Of a DNA stretch of 64,000 bases, positions 9,209 through 16,733 are shown piece by piece. The notes below the pieces were generated by a model, which was given only the letters and a program-made list of their open reading frames with translations, was not told where the DNA came from and searched no databases. Position 1 is the stretch's first letter, and every line of letters begins with the position of its first letter. Both the position numbers and the translations under genes were made by a program. This DNA comes from Ignavibacteriales bacterium. Its GTDB lineage: Bacteria; Bacteroidota; Ignavibacteria; Ignavibacteriales; Ignavibacteriaceae. The stretch is from positions 620,001-684,000 of the forward strand of contig JADJIA010000003.1 in NCBI GenBank assembly GCA_016707285.1, given 5' to 3'.

Positions 9209-10606
9209 ATGAAGCTAAAAATCAAAGTTCCGAATACATTAATTCTTCTATCTTCATTATTGGTGATAGCAGCGGCACTCACACTTGTGATCCCCGCAGG
9301 CGAGTTTGCCCGAACTAAAGGTTATCAGGGGTTGGATGTTGTGGTGCCCGGATCCTACAAACAAATCGAAAATGTATCTCAGTTTAATCTGAATATCCTG
9401 CTTGCACCCATCAAAGGGTTTATGGCAGCTTCAGAGATTATTGTTTTTATTCTCTTTGTAGGTGGAGCATTTTATGTATTCCAAAGAACGCAAGCAATTG
9501 ATTCGGGAATAAAGGCTTTGGCAAAAGCCCACAAAAAATCTGCAATGGTTAGAAAGATGTTGATTCCCATCTTCATGGTGATTTTCTCGTTGGGGGGTGC
9601 TACTTTTGGCATGAGCGAGGAGACTATTCCTTTTATTATGATTTTTATTCCTCTGGCTCTTGTTTTGGGTTACGATACTGTGACGGGAGTTGCCATCCCC
9701 TTTGTTGGAGCTTCTACGGGCTTCGCTGCAGCATTTATGAACCCGTTTACAATTGGAATTGCTCAAGGTATCGCAGGTTTGCCGCCGATGTCCGGAATAG
9801 GGTATCGTCTAATTATTTGGGTGATTTGTACAACAGTTGCCATTTGGTTTGTAATGAGATATGCGGCAAAAGTTAAAAAAGATCCACAAGCGAGCATAAC
9901 CTACGAACAGGATATTGAAAAAAGGAAAGACCTTCGGGTTGAAGACCTTGATAATTTTAGTGGTATGGATAAAAGACACTCCGCAGTGTTGGTTACTTTC
10001 CTCATCGGAATTCTTACTGTTGTATTTGGTGTATTAAATTACGGTTGGTATATCAAAGAAATTTGTGCAGTATTTTTGGCTACGGGTATTTTAACGGGAA
10101 TAGTTGGTGGACTAACCGCGAATGAAATATCAGATTCCTTTGTTGCGGGAGCAAAAGACCTTATTTCAACAGCGTTTGTTGTTGCACTATCCAAAGCTCT
10201 TCTTATAATTGCCTCCGACGGCAAGATTATTGATACTATCCTCTATGCATTTTCTGCACCACTTGATGGACTTCATCCGATTGGTTCGTCAATTGTGATG
10301 TTATTTGTTCAAAAAGTTATCGTCTTTTTTGTACCGTCCGGTTCAGGTCAGGCAGCTTTAACGATGCCTGTGATGGCACCATTAAGTGACATACTTGGTG
10401 TCTCTCGACAGACCGCAGTTTTGGCATTCCAGTTTGGTGAAGGATTTGCCAATATGATCATTCCAACCTCGGCTGTAACCATGGGAATTTTAACACTTGC
10501 AAAAATTCCATATGAAAAATGGGCAGTCTGGGTTTTGCCATTGGAGATTATTTTTATTATTTTAGCATGTCTGTTAATGATTCCTCCATTTTTTATCTGG
10601 CAATAA
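9209..10606 (+). CDS. YfcC family integral membrane transporter
   Basis: 465 residues with about 11-12 hydrophobic helices. The start MKLKIKVPNTLILLSSLLVI, the segment LVIPAGEFAR, and GATFGMSEETIPFIMIFIPL are characteristic of the YfcC/AitC branch of C4-dicarboxylate-type (ion transporter superfamily) carriers. The C-terminal half repeats the fold with PSGSGQAALTMPVMAPLSD, a family hallmark likely near the substrate site. Substrates of the family are poorly known (basic amino acids and dicarboxylates have been suggested). Its stop is directly followed by the cdd start codon, so the two are translationally linked, but this does not by itself show a nucleoside substrate. Confidence 0.85.
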   Translation: MKLKIKVPNTLILLSSLLVIAAALTLVIPAGEFARTKGYQGLDVVVPGSYKQIENVSQFNLNILLAPIKGFMAASEIIVFILFVGGAFYVFQRTQAIDSGIKALAKAHKKSAMVRKMLIPIFMVIFSLGGATFGMSEETIPFIMIFIPLALVLGYDTVTGVAIPFVGASTGFAAAFMNPFTIGIAQGIAGLPPMSGIGYRLIIWVICTTVAIWFVMRYAAKVKKDPQASITYEQDIEKRKDLRVEDLDNFSGMDKRHSAVLVTFLIGILTVVFGVLNYGWYIKEICAVFLATGILTGIVGGLTANEISDSFVAGAKDLISTAFVVALSKALLIIASDGKIIDTILYAFSAPLDGLHPIGSSIVMLFVQKVIVFFVPSGSGQAALTMPVMAPLSDILGVSRQTAVLAFQFGEGFANMIIPTSAVTMGILTLAKIPYEKWAVWVLPLEIIFIILACLLMIPPFFIWQ

Positions 10607-11002
10607 ATGAACTATATAGAACTTGCACAAAAAGCTCGTGAAGCGCAGAACGGAAGTTATTCACCATATTCAAAATTCAGAGTCGGGGCTGCGCTCCTGA
10701 CTGATGATGGTGAAGTGATTCTTGGTGCAAATGTTGAAAATGCATCGTATGGATTAACCAGTTGCGCTGAAAGAAACGCAATTACAAGAGCTATTAATGA
10801 TGGCAAAAGAAAATTTAAGGCTATGGCTGTTGTAGGCGACATGGACGAATATTGCACTCCATGTGGTGCCTGTCGCCAGGTGATGGATGAATTTTGCGGC
10901 AAAGAATTCGAAATAGTTTTGATAAATTCGAAAGATGAATTAAAAATTCTTAAAATGAACGACATTCTCCCGTTTTCTTTTAACGGGGAACACTTAGTCT
11001 AA
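10607..11002 (+). CDS. cdd: Cytidine deaminase
   Basis: 131 residues, standard for the tetrameric cytidine deaminases. Zinc and catalytic motifs are intact: TSCAERNAI (Cys ligand and catalytic Glu) and PCGACRQVM (two Cys ligands). The N-terminal substrate region YSPYSKFRVGAALL is also present. It converts cytidine or deoxycytidine to uridine or deoxyuridine in pyrimidine salvage. The ATG follows the YfcC stop with no gap. A thymidine kinase gene lies ~270 bp downstream beyond a repeat array, so the two salvage genes are neighbours but possibly not co-transcribed. Confidence 0.96.
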   Translation: MNYIELAQKAREAQNGSYSPYSKFRVGAALLTDDGEVILGANVENASYGLTSCAERNAITRAINDGKRKFKAMAVVGDMDEYCTPCGACRQVMDEFCGKEFEIVLINSKDELKILKMNDILPFSFNGEHLV

Positions 11003-11008
11003 GAACTG

Positions 11009-11239
11009 CAGAACGTCAGAACTTCAGAGATTCAGTATTCCAGAGATTCAGAACTTCAGAGATTCAGTATTCCAGAGATTCAGAACTTCAGAGTTCCAGT
11101 GCTCCAGAGTTCCAGAACTTCAGAGTTTTAAATCACTGAGGTTCCGAGATTCTGAATTTCTGAGGTTCCGAAGTACTGAAGTTCTGAAGTACTGAAGTTC
11201 TGAATTACCGAAGTTCCGAGATTCTGAAGTTCTGAGGTT
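11009..11239. repeat. Two-armed octamer array (inverted) between cdd and tdk
   Basis: The left arm (11009-11128) reads as 15 consecutive 8-bp units beginning CAG (CAGAACTT, CAGAGATT, CAGTATTC, CAGAGTTC and variants). After a 7-bp centre, the right arm (11136-11239) reads as 13 consecutive 8-bp units beginning CTG or CCG (CTGAGGTT, CTGAAGTT, CCGAGATT). The right-arm words are near reverse complements of the left-arm words (GAACTTCAG versus CTGAAGTTC), so the whole could fold as a long imperfect hairpin. It fills almost all of the gap and contains no ORF. Confidence 0.9.
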
Positions 11240-11273
11240 CACAACATCTCCATACATTTAACACTAAAAAACG

Positions 11274-11870
11274 ATGATGAACGAATTTCCACATTTGCAG
11301 CCGAGAGGATCCGGATGGATCGAAGTGGTTGCAGGTTGTATGTTCAGCGGCAAAACCGAAGAATTAATAAAACGATTACGAAGAGCCAAGATAGCCAGGC
11401 AACGGGTATTGGTATTTAAACCTAAGATTGATAACCGGTATGCTGAGGAATCGATTGTATCCCACAGTGAGTTATCACTCCCTTCGATAAATATCCAGAA
11501 CATCAATGAAGTTTATGATCTTGTTGGCGATGCTCAGGTGGTTGGAATTGATGAAGCACAATTTTTTAGTAACGACCTTATTGAGGTTTGCACAACTCTC
11601 GCCAACAGTGGCAAAAGGGTTGTAGTTGCCGGACTGGATCAGGATTACAAAGGTGTTCCGTTTGATCCTATGCCCGAACTTATGGCGATAGCAGAGTTTG
11701 TCACCAAACCGTTGGCTATATGTGTGGTGTGTGGAAGTCCTGCATCAAGAACTCAAAGAAAAACCGCTTCGGGTGACCGTGTTTTAATCGGTGCTTCAGA
11801 CAGCTACGAAGCCAGGTGCCGACAATGTCACTACATCCCCGGTGAACAGGAAGATCCGGCCCTTTTTTAA
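11274..11870 (+). CDS. tdk: Thymidine kinase (type II)
   Basis: 198 residues. The P-loop is CMFSGKTEELIKRLRRA, the Walker B region IDEAQFF, and the lid region holds a zinc site made by CVVCGSPASRTQRK and CRQCHY. The thymidine-binding region near the C-terminus (VLIGASDSYEARCRQCH) is typical. It phosphorylates thymidine and deoxyuridine in salvage, next to cytidine deaminase. Two consecutive ATG codons occur at 11274 and 11277; either may be used. The TonB-dependent receptor gene starts 14 bp after the stop. Confidence 0.96.
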   Translation: MMNEFPHLQPRGSGWIEVVAGCMFSGKTEELIKRLRRAKIARQRVLVFKPKIDNRYAEESIVSHSELSLPSINIQNINEVYDLVGDAQVVGIDEAQFFSNDLIEVCTTLANSGKRVVVAGLDQDYKGVPFDPMPELMAIAEFVTKPLAICVVCGSPASRTQRKTASGDRVLIGASDSYEARCRQCHYIPGEQEDPALF

Positions 11871-11884
11871 CAAAAGAGAAATTT

Positions 11885-13888
11885 ATGAAAATTAGAATTG
11901 CGTTAATTTTATTAATGGCAACCATGGTGGGTTATGGGCAAAACACACAAGATTCAATCGTAAAAACCTATCATCTTGGTGAGGTAGAGATTACCGGCTT
12001 CAAGATTGAGGAAGTGCCGATGCCCCAAACAACTAAAATTAACTATTGGGATCTGCGAAAAGCGGATGCACCCGATTTGGCTCAACTTCAGAAAAATATC
12101 CCTTCCGGTAGAATAAGGACAAACTCCCGTGGAGAATCTATCCTCTTTTTGAGAGGAGCAGGGGAGAGGCAACTTGGGCTCTTTTTTGATGGTGTGCCCT
12201 ATAATGTCCCGTGGGATAATCGTTTTGATCTTACCTTTTTACCTCTTGATGTTGTGGGTGAAATTTCAGTAAACCAAAATGCCAGTTCCGTTTTATATGG
12301 TGCAAATGTTCTTGGAGGAGCAGTTAACATAAATACATATGAGCGAAGTTCAAACGGAAGTAACGGCTCACTCACCATAAGTGGCTCAAATTCGGAAACT
12401 TATTCGGGTTCGGGGTCTTTTGATTGGAAAAAGGATAATTTTAATTTTACTGCTGCACTCTCATATCTTGATTCAAAAGGAAGTATTCTACCGGCAAATT
12501 CACCACCGGAATTACAGAGTCAGGACAGGGAAGCAAAATATATCACCAACACCCAAAGGAAGCGGTTTTCCCTTTTTACAAGAGGGGAATGGTGGTTTGG
12601 TGAATCTTCTAAAACAGGATTATCTGTCAATTTTGTAACGGGTTCCAAGGGAGTTGCCCCGGAGACCCATGTTGCCCCGGCAGATGCCAGACTTTGGAGA
12701 TATCCCGATTGGAACAGGGTGACTGTCTCCTCAAATTCAAAATTCAAGTTAAACAGCAAACTCGATCTTACCACCGTTTTTTGGTGGGATAATTTTGGAC
12801 AAAAAATTGAGACATACTCCGACCTCTCATTTTCCAAAATAACTGAATCACAACAGGATAGAGACATTACTCTTGGAGGAAGAGCGTCACTGATTTATAA
12901 ATTGAATGAGAATCATTCTCTTCTCGGAGTTGTAAATTTTTCAGCGACTTCGCACAACGAAATAATCTTAAATGCTTCGGGCGGGCAAATCTCCGATTTT
13001 GATTATTCACAAAATTTCCTGAGCTCCGGTTTGGAATATTCTTACAGATATGAAGAATTTTCCATTCTCGGTGGAGGCGTTTTTGATTTGAGTATGATTA
13101 ACAAAACAGGGGCATTCACACAATACGGAAACACAAATACATCTGCGCCCGGCGTTTTTGCATCTGCAGCCTGGGAAGTTTCTCCCGGTTGGGAACTGTT
13201 TGCAGGAGTGACCTTCAGGAACAGATTCCCGTCTTTGCGAGAATCGTTTTCCGGGGCTCTTAACAGGTTTAAGGCAAATCCTGACCTTAAGCCGGAAAAA
13301 GGTACCCTGACTGATTTTGGTGTTAAATTTGGAAGAAATGGATTAACATTAAAACTTTCAGGATTTTATAACATTTATTCCGATCTGATTAGTCAAATTC
13401 GATTAACCGCAGCCCAGGATGCCCAACGCAGAAGAATGAGAATCAACCTCGCTGATGCAACCATAATTGGTTCTGAGTTGGTGTTTGAGTACAAACCTTC
13501 TACCTTTATTGGCATATCAGGTAACCTGACTTATATGGATGCGAGAGGAAAAGCTGATGGAGTGGTTGAGGATAAATTAGATAACAAACCTGAAGTTCTC
13601 GGAGGTATAACGATAGAGTTAAAACCATTTAACAAGATCGGGATTTCCATTGAATCAGAGTTTACAGGTAAACAAGTTGAAACAAATCCCGATAAACCCT
13701 CTGATAAAATCGAGATCGCCGGCTCGGCAGTTTTTAACCTAAGATTATCTTATTCACTCTTATCTGCGGGATTTTCGGGAGATGTATTTTTTAGAGTAAA
13801 TAACATTTTTGACCACTACAGAATCTATCAACTTGGTCTTATTGAACCCGGAAGATCACTATCAGCCGGGATCACCATTAAATTGTAA
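11885..13888 (+). CDS. TonB-dependent outer-membrane receptor
   Basis: 667 residues with signal peptide (IALILLMATMVGYGQ). The plug domain spans ~30-160: YHLGEVEITGFKIEE, then QKNIPSGRIRTNSRGESIL and FDGVPYNVPWDNRFDL, ending in ASSVLYGANVLGGAVNINTY. The barrel follows with YSYRYEEFSILGGG, FRNRFPSLRESFSGA and NPDLKPEKGTLTDFGVKF, and the protein ends in a strand with terminal hydrophobics (AGITIKL). There is no N-terminal carboxypeptidase-like domain and no SusD partner nearby, so it is probably a siderophore-, cobalamin- or metal-type receptor; the ligand is not identifiable. A terminator follows 47 bp downstream. Confidence 0.9.
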   Translation: MKIRIALILLMATMVGYGQNTQDSIVKTYHLGEVEITGFKIEEVPMPQTTKINYWDLRKADAPDLAQLQKNIPSGRIRTNSRGESILFLRGAGERQLGLFFDGVPYNVPWDNRFDLTFLPLDVVGEISVNQNASSVLYGANVLGGAVNINTYERSSNGSNGSLTISGSNSETYSGSGSFDWKKDNFNFTAALSYLDSKGSILPANSPPELQSQDREAKYITNTQRKRFSLFTRGEWWFGESSKTGLSVNFVTGSKGVAPETHVAPADARLWRYPDWNRVTVSSNSKFKLNSKLDLTTVFWWDNFGQKIETYSDLSFSKITESQQDRDITLGGRASLIYKLNENHSLLGVVNFSATSHNEIILNASGGQISDFDYSQNFLSSGLEYSYRYEEFSILGGGVFDLSMINKTGAFTQYGNTNTSAPGVFASAAWEVSPGWELFAGVTFRNRFPSLRESFSGALNRFKANPDLKPEKGTLTDFGVKFGRNGLTLKLSGFYNIYSDLISQIRLTAAQDAQRRRMRINLADATIIGSELVFEYKPSTFIGISGNLTYMDARGKADGVVEDKLDNKPEVLGGITIELKPFNKIGISIESEFTGKQVETNPDKPSDKIEIAGSAVFNLRLSYSLLSAGFSGDVFFRVNNIFDHYRIYQLGLIEPGRSLSAGITIKL

Positions 13889-13934
13889 AAATTAAGAAAT
13901 TAATTTTCATTTATTGGAAGATTTCTAAAGATTG

Positions 13935-13973
13935 AAAAAAGGGAGTGCCAAGCGGTGCTCCCTTTTTTGTTTT
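13935..13973 (+). terminator. Rho-independent terminator after the TonB receptor
   Basis: GGGAGTGCC (13941-13949) pairs with GGTGCTCCC (13954-13962) with two G-U wobbles and a 4-nt loop. The stem is extended by a flanking A6/T6 pairing, and the 3' side is T-rich. Confidence 0.85.
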
Positions 13974-14044
13974 AAGTTTGTTAAAAACTTTGTTTTCAAG
14001 CTGTTTAGGCACTTATACAGTTTTTAATAAGAGGAACTCTCTTT

Positions 14045-14060
14045 TGGCATGGATATTGCT
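14045..14060 (+). promoter_or_regulatory. Predicted sigma-54 (-24/-12) promoter of the ferredoxin gene
   Basis: TGGCATGGATATTGCT matches the sigma-54 consensus TGGCAC-N5-TTGCW at nearly every position. GG (14046-14047) and GC (14058-14059) are separated by exactly 10 bp. Predicted transcription start is about 14071, giving a ~75-nt leader before the ferredoxin ATG at 14147. NtrC-type activators occur elsewhere in the window; no activator site was recognised here. Confidence 0.72.
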
Positions 14061-14146
14061 TAATAACAAGTGATTGGTTTTGGATTGAATTTATTAAAAT
14101 TTTATTAACTTAAATAAAAAAAAATTAAAGAAAAAGGAATTGTATT

Positions 14147-14446
14147 ATGGCAGTACTTATAACTGACGATTGCATTTCATGCCAGGCATGTGAAGTTGAA
14201 TGTCCAAATAACGCTATCTATGCAGCAGGCGACGAATGGTTACTTGGCGGAGATTCTCATCCTGCACTCAACGATGACCATACATATATCGCATTTGATA
14301 AATGCACAGAATGTGTTGGTTTCCACGATGAACCACAGTGTATCCCTGCTTGTCCATCAGACGCAATCGTGCCTGATCCTGACAGACAGGAAAGCAATGA
14401 TGAACTTCTCGCCAAAAAAGCAAAATTAGACGAAATCGGCAGATAA
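14147..14446 (+). CDS. 2[4Fe-4S] ferredoxin, Chlorobium/Allochromatium type
   Basis: 99 residues. The first cluster motif is CISCQACEVECP (CX2CX2CX3CP). The second is CTEC, an eight-residue loop, then CIPACP, i.e. the CX2CX8CX3C arrangement of Allochromatium-type ferredoxins, also found in green sulfur bacteria, which have low-potential clusters. The linker between the motifs is longer than usual (about 30 residues including LGGDSHPALNDDHTYIAFDK), and a charged ~25-residue helix ends the protein. It likely shuttles low-potential electrons in the cytoplasm. It has a clean RBS (AAAAAGGA), its own sigma-54-type promoter and its own terminator, so it is monocistronic. Confidence 0.93.
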   Translation: MAVLITDDCISCQACEVECPNNAIYAAGDEWLLGGDSHPALNDDHTYIAFDKCTECVGFHDEPQCIPACPSDAIVPDPDRQESNDELLAKKAKLDEIGR

Positions 14447-14466
14447 TTTTTTATTGATGATGGTTT

Positions 14467-14499
14467 AAGCTGCTCCCGGTAACGGGGGCAGCTTTTTTT
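14467..14499 (+). terminator. Rho-independent terminator of the ferredoxin gene
   Basis: A 12-bp stem AAGCTGCTCCCG (14467-14478) / CGGGGGCAGCTT (14483-14494) with one G-U wobble, a 4-nt loop and a 7-T tract, 21 bp after the ferredoxin stop. Confidence 0.92.
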
Positions 14500-14525
14500 G
14501 TTTTGAAGTTAAACCGCCGAGGACG

Positions 14526-14602
14526 CAGAGGATGGTGCCGACCAGGGGGGAAAACGGGGGGAAAGAGGGGAGAAACGGGGGGGAGCACGGGGGGGGGGGG
14601 GG
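14526..14602 (+). repeat. G-rich tract with a run of 14 G upstream of the C1 peptidase gene
   Basis: About 75 bp of purine-rich DNA with successive G runs ends in 14 consecutive G (14589-14602). It lies 80 bp before the peptidase ATG, in the leader or promoter region. Four or more G runs in a row could form a G-quadruplex, and a long G homopolymer is prone to slippage. An open frame crossing this tract exists only because of the repeat and is not taken as coding. Confidence 0.8.
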
Positions 14603-14682
14603 ATTTGTCACCACTTTTCAGAGTCTGTCTGAAAATATCATTATTTTTGGGGATAATTTTTATCATTTATGGCAACTCTATC

Positions 14683-15897
14683 ATGAAAAAATCACTCCTT
14701 ATTACACTTACACTTTTATTTGTTTGCTCATCCCTGTTTGCACAAAACAACTCCACTAAAGTTGAATTTAGAGAACCGAGGTCAGGATATTGGGATACAA
14801 TCCAAAAAGGGATTGATACCTATCTGGGCTTAAAAAATCCCAAGGCAAAAAGACAATCATTAAAAGCTGATGTTTCTAAAATTGAACACCCTTCAGCACC
14901 GGGCGATTTTAAGTACTATTGGCATAACAAACCTCAATCGCAGGGGAGAACGGGTACCTGCTGGTCATTTTCAACTACTTCATTTTTTGAGTCGGAAGTT
15001 AAACGGTTAACAGGAAAAGAAGTTGAGATATCAGAGCTTTACACTGTGTATTGGGAATATATCGAAAAAGCTAAACGATTTGCAAGTGAAAGAGGAAATT
15101 CGACTCTCGGAGAAGGATCTCAGGGAAATGCATTACAAAAGAATTTCAAAAAATATGGTGCTGTTCCTTATGAGGTTTATTCAGGTCTGTTGCCGGAGCA
15201 AAAATTTTACGATCACCAGGATTTGTTTAATGAATTTTCGGCATTTTTGAATAAATCAAAAGAGAATCAAACCTGGGGGGAAGACTTTATTGTTTCAGGT
15301 GTAAAAGCCATTTTGGATAAATATATGGGTACTCCGCCTGAGAAGTTCACCTACGAAGGAAAAAACTGGACCCCACAAACCTTCCTTAAAGATTATCTAC
15401 AGATTAATCTTGATGATTATATTGCTGTAATGTCGATTAAAAATCAACCTTACGGGAGTTATGTAATTTATGATGTCCCTGATAACTGGTGGAGAAACAC
15501 CGATTATTACAATATACCCCTCGATGAATTTATGGGCACGCTTAAAGCAGCTGTTGACAATGGATATACCGCAGCTTTTTTTGGTGATGTTTCAGAACCC
15601 GGAATAGACGGATTTTCAGGATTGGCCATTGTGCCAGATTTTGATATAAATCCTTCTACAATTAGTGAGGATGCAAGAGTATTTCGATTTGTAAATGGAC
15701 AAACGACTGATGATCACGGAATTCACTGTGTCGGTTCCACAGAAAAAAATGGATACACCTGGTTCTTAATCAGAGAATCTGCAGCGGGATCATTTAATTC
15801 ACCCAATCCGGGATATATGATGTATCGCGAGGATTATGTAAGATTGAAGATGATGGGTTACCTGATCCATAAAAGTGCTGTAAAAGGACACAAATAA
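14683..15897 (+). CDS. Exported C1 (papain/bleomycin-hydrolase-like) family peptidase
   Basis: 404 residues from the ATG at 14683, which gives a proper signal peptide (KKSLLITLTLLFVCSSLFAQ). The active-site segment is SQGRTGTCWSFSTTSFFESE, with the oxyanion Gln and catalytic Cys. The His region is DDHGIHCVGSTEKNGYTWFL. Where bleomycin-hydrolase-type enzymes have an Asn-Ser-Trp-Gly stretch, this protein reads LIRESAAGSFN, so the third active-site residue appears to be Glu rather than Asn. The C-terminal MMYREDYVRLKMMGYLIHKS resembles other Bacteroidota homologues as I recall them. It is probably periplasmic, with aminopeptidase or endopeptidase activity. A glycosyltransferase gene begins 3 bp after its stop. 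Confidence 0.85.
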   Translation: MKKSLLITLTLLFVCSSLFAQNNSTKVEFREPRSGYWDTIQKGIDTYLGLKNPKAKRQSLKADVSKIEHPSAPGDFKYYWHNKPQSQGRTGTCWSFSTTSFFESEVKRLTGKEVEISELYTVYWEYIEKAKRFASERGNSTLGEGSQGNALQKNFKKYGAVPYEVYSGLLPEQKFYDHQDLFNEFSAFLNKSKENQTWGEDFIVSGVKAILDKYMGTPPEKFTYEGKNWTPQTFLKDYLQINLDDYIAVMSIKNQPYGSYVIYDVPDNWWRNTDYYNIPLDEFMGTLKAAVDNGYTAAFFGDVSEPGIDGFSGLAIVPDFDINPSTISEDARVFRFVNGQTTDDHGIHCVGSTEKNGYTWFLIRESAAGSFNSPNPGYMMYREDYVRLKMMGYLIHKSAVKGHK

Positions 15898-15900
15898 TTT

Positions 15901-16713
15901 ATGATAAAATCGTCGGTAATTATTTCATTTTACAAAAATCTTAAATATCTTCAAATGGTGCTTGCCGGATTTGAGAGGCAAAACAACAAAGAATTTGAGA
16001 TTATAATTGCCGACGATGGTTCACCATTCGAAGTTGTGGCTGAAATCGAAAAGATGTCCGCCCTCCATTCATTTCCGATTTTGCATGTCTGGCATCCTGA
16101 TAAAGGCTTCAGGAAAAATAAAATATTGAATAAAGCCATCGTGGCATCACGCTCTCCTTATCTCATTTTTATCGATGGTGATTGTGTGCCGCACTCCAAA
16201 TTTGTGTCGGGACATGTAAACAACGCAGTTGAAAATACGACACTAACAGGCAGAAGAGTAAATCTTTCACAAAAACTGACTGAAAAACTTTCTCCTGTGA
16301 AAGTTCGGATTGGCTGGTTGGAACACCATTTCAGCAGGGTTGTGCTCGATGGACTTTTTGGTGACTCATTTGATGTTGAAAAAGGATTTTACACAGAAAA
16401 TGAGACCATACTCAAATATTTTAACAAAAAGAAAAGGGGCATCGTAGGCTGCAATTTTTCCCTCCACAAAAAAGATATCCTGAAAATCAACGGATTTGAT
16501 GAAAGATATGAAGCTGCTTCAGTAGGGGAAGATTCCGACATTCAATTCCGCCTCGAACTCCTTGGTATAGAAATTCGATCCCTGAACCACATCGCAGTTC
16601 AATATCACCTCGACCACAAACTCCAACTCCGCCCACAGGAAAATCTTGACCTTTTCTCGCAAGTGAAAAAAGACGCTCTGGCTTTTACAAAGTTCGGAAT
16701 TGAGAGAACTTAA
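15901..16713 (+). CDS. Family 2 glycosyltransferase
   Basis: 270 residues of GT-A fold. The start SVIISFYKNLKYLQMVLAGF, then EIIIADDGSPFEV (nucleotide-sugar binding) and LIFIDGDCVPH (DxD-like metal site) are typical of GT2. GIVGCNFSLHKKDILKINGF and GEDSDIQFRLELLGIEI form the acceptor-side region seen in the Glyco_transf_7C group. A cytoplasmic enzyme of surface-glycan (LPS core or capsule) synthesis is the likely role; the sugar is unknown. The start is 3 bp after the peptidase stop, so co-transcription is likely. It converges with the minus-strand pseudogene 20 bp on. Confidence 0.88.
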   Translation: MIKSSVIISFYKNLKYLQMVLAGFERQNNKEFEIIIADDGSPFEVVAEIEKMSALHSFPILHVWHPDKGFRKNKILNKAIVASRSPYLIFIDGDCVPHSKFVSGHVNNAVENTTLTGRRVNLSQKLTEKLSPVKVRIGWLEHHFSRVVLDGLFGDSFDVEKGFYTENETILKYFNKKKRGIVGCNFSLHKKDILKINGFDERYEAASVGEDSDIQFRLELLGIEIRSLNHIAVQYHLDHKLQLRPQENLDLFSQVKKDALAFTKFGIERT

Positions 16714-16733
16714 GTTTTTCGGTTCTCAGCCTC

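Noticed and set aside
14503..14682. 60-residue N-terminal extension of the C1 peptidase gene
   Set aside because: It is Gly/Arg-rich only because it reads through G runs; the ATG at 14683 gives a proper signal peptide.
16704..16727. Hairpin GAGAAC/GTTCTC at the convergent glycosyltransferase and pseudogene ends
   Set aside because: Only six base pairs with a 12-nt loop and no clear T tract; too weak to call a terminator.
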